Below, in pieces: positions 60,641 through 64,000 of a DNA stretch of 64,000 bases. The notes beneath the pieces were generated by a model. That model was not told the DNA's origin. It did no database searches and saw only the letters and a program-made list of their open reading frames with translations. A program made the translations under genes and the position numbers. The first letter of the stretch is position 1, and the number at the start of each line of letters is the position of its first letter. The DNA comes from Lantana camara (taxonomy: Eukaryota > Streptophyta > Magnoliopsida > Lamiales > Verbenaceae). The stretch lies in NCBI GenBank assembly GCA_037501455.1, contig CM074858.1:49163001-49227000 (forward strand), written 5' to 3'.

Positions 60641-62615
60641 TACACATGCATGCAAATACACACACAAATACTAAATATATGTATATATATTTATACACAC
60701 TCACACGTACACAGCCATGCATGCATTCATACACACAATCACACACATAAAAAAATACATATATATAACTACACAGCCATACCCATGCATGCAAGAACAC
60801 CACACACGCAGCACAAACCCCGCAGTCATGCAACCAAAATAGCAGCAACAACAGCCCAGGAAAACGAAGCAAGAACTCAAGCAAAACGGGGTGACACCCC
60901 CGTGTCACCCTCCAAGCCTGGACCGAGACACCCCCGTGTCTCGGTACAGAAGTTCCAGGCTGCGAAGCACCCCCGTTCCTCGCTGGAACGGGCAGGAAAG
61001 GCACGCCCGTGACGCACAGCAGCAGCAGCCTCTGTTTTTAATAGAAAAGTGCAGCAGCAACTACAGCCATGTACGAGCAAGAAAGGCAACAAAATCATGC
61101 ATGAAAAGCTGTAAAAGACTCAGTTAAACACACCCAAGAATCCATGAAAGAGACAACAAAAAGGAAGAAGGAAATCTCAGCAAAATGACAGCTGAAAATC
61201 AGTTGAAAAAAAACAGGGCAACAAACGCAAAAAACAGGGCAAGCTTGCATTCAATCCTTCTCCAACCATTTACTCAGTTAAGACCAACAAATAAGCAACA
61301 AAATATCATGTATTCAACAAGTAAATCAGTTCCAAAAGCGATCAATCAAGGCATGGAAGCATACGTGACGTTCATGTGGGATTTTCTGAAAATTGTCATA
61401 AATGATATATCATAAATACTTCAACAACCACGAAATCAATGACCATAAATGATATGAGGAAGTCAAAACAATCAATCTCAAGCTTGGAATCGAACAAAAT
61501 CAATGAGAAACGAAGAAGATCAAGAATTTGCCCCAAACCTTCATTTTCGGGAAAAATGCCCAGAATGGATGAAACCTTACTCAAAATCATGAATGAAAAG
61601 ATGAAAATGCTCAGAATTAATCATATAATACAACCCTTAGCTTACCTTGATGATTGGTTGAATTTTGGATGAGATTTGAGCTCCAAAATTTCCAAGGTTT
61701 GAAGGGTTACGGGACTGGAGAGAAAAACAGTAGCTTTGGCTGAGTTTTGGGGCTTGTGTGAGGATAATCTCGGTTAGGGCTTGATATGTCATGCTAGGTG
61801 GTTGAGTTAGGGATCTAAGGAATCAAACCATGGTTACTTTGGTTATGGTTTGGCCAAGATATGGCTGAATTAGTGCAACAAGGTCAAGTTGGTCGCCGAT
61901 TCGTTTTTCGGTTGAAATTCGGAGTTTCAAATGACTTAGGAAAAATGTAAGGCTAAGTTTACTAAACCCGAATTTTCGTTACGAGTTCAGCGGAGTTGAC
62001 GGAACTCGAATCCGAGTTCCCGAGCTCAAGATATTAAATTCGGAACCAAGGGTACGCTACGTGCTCGTTAGCTCCCGTTTTGGTTCCTCAATTAAAATTA
62101 AATTCGTTAACCTATCAAATGAATTCAAAAACATAAATTGAGCATAAAATCATGTTCATAACACATATATGTACGACATATTACAAATTCGTGCCAATTT
62201 GATATCATATCATATAAGAACGAAGCACAAAACAAACGAACAAGCTCATACATGCAATTCATTCATAAATTATGAAATCCCCATGCACAATTCAACCAAA
62301 TTCATGCAAAATGAAATGAAATTCATGCATATTTAATTCCCATGCAAAAATATGATTATTTAACATAACATATAATTAGTATAATTATTAAATAAATAGT
62401 AAAATAATTAAACATTTATATATATATATATATATATATAATACGAAATATATATGTATAATTAATAATATTAAAATAAGATATTATAATATAATATAAT
62501 AAAATAATAACAATTATAATAAAAATTAAATATAAAACACGTAAAAACAATTAATTCGCGCAAATTAGTAAACACATACATCGTACCTTTACGTCCGAGA
62601 AATCGGGGCGTTACA
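58812..62615 (-). mobile_element. 5' LTR of the young chromovirus, 3804 bp
   Basis: It is nearly identical to 50289-54040. The 52-bp excess is mainly in the (TA)n runs at about 60490-60525 and 60583-60638. The termini are TGTAGCACCC at 58812 and GGGCGTTACA at 62615 on the plus strand. Confidence 0.97.
60894..61012. repeat. Cluster of ACACCCCCGTGT palindromic words, 5' LTR
   Basis: Words at 60894, 60928, 60967 and 61001 repeat the arrangement of the other LTR (spacing 34, 39, 34) without change in any word. Confidence 0.9.
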
Positions 62616-62620
62616 ATATC
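62616..62620. repeat. Target-site duplication ATATC, right copy
   Basis: ATATC lies immediately after the LTR end at 62615 and directly before the TGTAACGCCCC start of the next LTR. Confidence 0.95.
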
Positions 62621-64000
62621 TGTAACGCCCCAGCTTTTGGCATTTCAGGTATGAACGACACGTGTGGGTTTGAGAGTTATAAGTTAATTATTATTTGATC
62701 ATTTCTTTAATTTTCCATGTCATGACATAATTTTATAAAATTATATTTTAAGTGTTTTTATTGAAATTCATATCATATTATAATTATTGCATAAATTGAA
62801 CTTGATTGCATCGTGAATTGATTTCCCGAACGTGATTTAATTTCTTTTATGGCCTTACTTGCTCATTTTCATGATTTTGGGACTTAATTGCATTGGACTT
62901 AATTGATCATTTATCATGGAATTGAAACTAATTGCATAACTTATTAAATAGAAGGACTCATTAGCAATTTGGCCATTTCTTCCCCTTCATAGCAGCATAT
63001 CACGTACCATGCCTCCCCATTTCATACAAAATATTTCATACACATTTGCTCTTGCTTCCTTTTCAACCGAGACAAAACCCTCTTCAAGGAGTAGGGAGAT
63101 CTCCATCATTCAAGCTATAATTTGTGGGATTTGTGATCATTGACGCATCATCAACATCATATCTTCATCTCATCTTCCAATTCTTTCATTTGAGGTATTT
63201 TTGGGGAATTGATGATTTTCTTGAATATATGGTATAGATAGGGCTTTGTTATATGTTGGTTAACTTGTGTACTTGTTATTGGAAATATGTGTATGAACCT
63301 TAAGCTTAAGATTGATGCATATATCTTGTGATTTGTGGGCTTGAAGCATGAATGAGTATATGGGTTTCAAATGATGAATTCTTGATGATGTAATGTGGAA
63401 TTAAGTGTTTATATAAGTTGTTATTGATCTATCTGTATGCTAATATGTATATTGCATGAAATATATGCATTTGAAAGTGTTTATGGATCATTTAGGCTTG
63501 TTGGTTGTTGGTACGTTGCTTCCCCTGCTGATGTTCTGCATTTTCTGCAACTGCGTAACGGGAACGGCCCTTCCCGTCCCAGTTCATTCTGGGAACGACC
63601 GTTCCCGCCCCATGTCAACTGTCCCGCGAGACTGGGAACGACCCTTCCCAGTTTTGGCCTATGGCCGGAACGGCCGTTCCCACCCCCAAAATATTCCCAA
63701 ATCTTTACAGACGCACGGGATTGGTTCGGGGAACTGGGAACAGCCCTTCCCAGCCCCAGTTCAAAACTGGAACGGCCGTTCCCAGGCTCCAGTGGGTGTT
63801 CAAAACTTTCTGCATAAATATGGAAATTTCATTCCCTTCTCTTTACCTTTAATTGACCCCAACATGTTATTTTATGATCAATTACATGTCATAACATGAT
63901 ATTTCTATGCTACATTGTTCATTACACATTATCTCGTTACTTGATCACGCCTTGCGTCCTATTTGGTACCATTATTGAGTTATTGTCTCACAAGTGCACA
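62621..64000 (+). mobile_element. Ty3/gypsy LTR, forward, truncated by window edge
   Basis: The LTR starts TGTAACGCCCCAGC and continues with an LTR-like body that is only distantly related to its neighbours. A possible splice donor, TTTGAG|GTATTT, lies at 63194/63195. The richest palindrome cluster of the window is at 63560-63783. The 3' part lies outside the window. Short GC-rich open frames at 63437-63899 arise from the repeated GGAACGGCCGTTCC words. Confidence 0.8.
63560..63783. repeat. Cluster of six GGGAACGGCCGTTCCC palindromic words
   Basis: Words start at 63560, 63591, 63634, 63666, 63736 and 63768. Spacing is 31, 43, 32, 70 and 32 bp, i.e. three pairs about 32 bp apart internally. 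Sequences are GGGAACGGCCCTTCCC, GGGAACGACCGTTCCC, GGGAACGACCCTTCCC, CGGAACGGCCGTTCCC, GGGAACAGCCCTTCCC and TGGAACGGCCGTTCCC. Flanks add private pairing, e.g. ACTGGGAA...TTCCCAGT around the third. Confidence 0.95.

Larger units (their letters stand above)
50289..62615 (-). mobile_element. Complete young Ty3/gypsy Del/Tekay-type chromovirus, 12,327 bp
   Basis: The element is bounded by ATATC target duplications. In minus orientation it reads: 5' LTR 62615-58812, primer-binding site about 58803-58791, gag-pol frame from 58597, in-frame TAG at 54319-54317, chromodomain-like tail to 54074, polypurine tract about 54053-54041, 3' LTR 54040-50289. The LTRs differ by roughly two dozen substitutions by eye plus (TA)n length changes, so the insertion is recent. 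Very long LTRs, the gag-PR-RT-RNaseH-INT order and a C-terminal ILDRK...LRNR...LVKVLW block place it in the Del/Tekay chromovirus lineage. Confidence 0.97.

Noticed and set aside
60408..61004. 198-codon Tyr/Ile/Cys-rich frame, and its counterpart at 51940-52230
   Set aside because: Translation of (TA)n, (CA)n and CATGCATG microsatellites in the LTR; no conservation between the twin LTRs.
63437..63899. Overlapping 126- and 147-codon frames near the right edge
   Set aside because: They arise from repeated GGAACGGCCGTTCC words; open in all three frames, as expected for such repeats.

Overview
This is nuclear DNA of a flowering plant, most likely a eudicot. Three things show this: a RAD4/XPC DNA-repair gene split into 14 exons with canonical GT-AG introns, long AT-rich intergenic sequence, and dense nested LTR retrotransposons of the Ty3/gypsy Del/Tekay and Ty1/copia lineages with plant-type initiator-tRNA-Met primer sites. 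I cannot name the species from the sequence.

Layout. 1-3221: overlapping Ty3/gypsy LTR pieces running off the left edge. 4409-16040 (minus): one complete host gene, RAD4/XPC, 939 codons plus stop when the exons are joined, no frame break. Its 3.9-kb ninth intron holds a decayed copia element, a MITE and a short tandem repeat. 16332-17560 (minus): a broken RNase H-like (RVT_3) gene, split by a 638-bp Mutator-like insertion with a perfect 9-bp target duplication. 18076-23119: two copia LTRs in head-to-head inverted arrangement, each with a G-box cluster, then a long non-coding copia leader. 23120-45892: nested gypsy LTRs in both orientations, including a 461-bp mini-LTR and a 3606-bp solo LTR, both with perfect 5-bp target duplications, plus a CACTA (TNP2) remnant. 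45893-50288: a decayed copia internal region (leader, gag, integrase, reverse transcriptase). 50289-62615: a complete, very young Del/Tekay chromovirus on the minus strand (12,327 bp, LTRs of 3752 and 3804 bp, ATATC target duplication, PBS, PPT, 1426-codon gag-pol frame). An in-frame TAG cuts off its chromodomain tail. 62621-64000: the start of another forward gypsy LTR, abutting that target duplication.

The most interesting signal: the gypsy LTRs carry, roughly 0.9-1.7 kb from the LTR 5' end, a cluster of three to six short, CG-centred, near-palindromic words. The word differs from one LTR lineage to the next, but it is repeated within each LTR. In the clearest cases the start-to-start spacing is nearly the same (about 32, 42, 32 bp). 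The architecture is kept while the sequence is replaced. I know of no description of this. Only the RAD4 gene is an evident functional host gene here; everything else is transposon or transposon debris.
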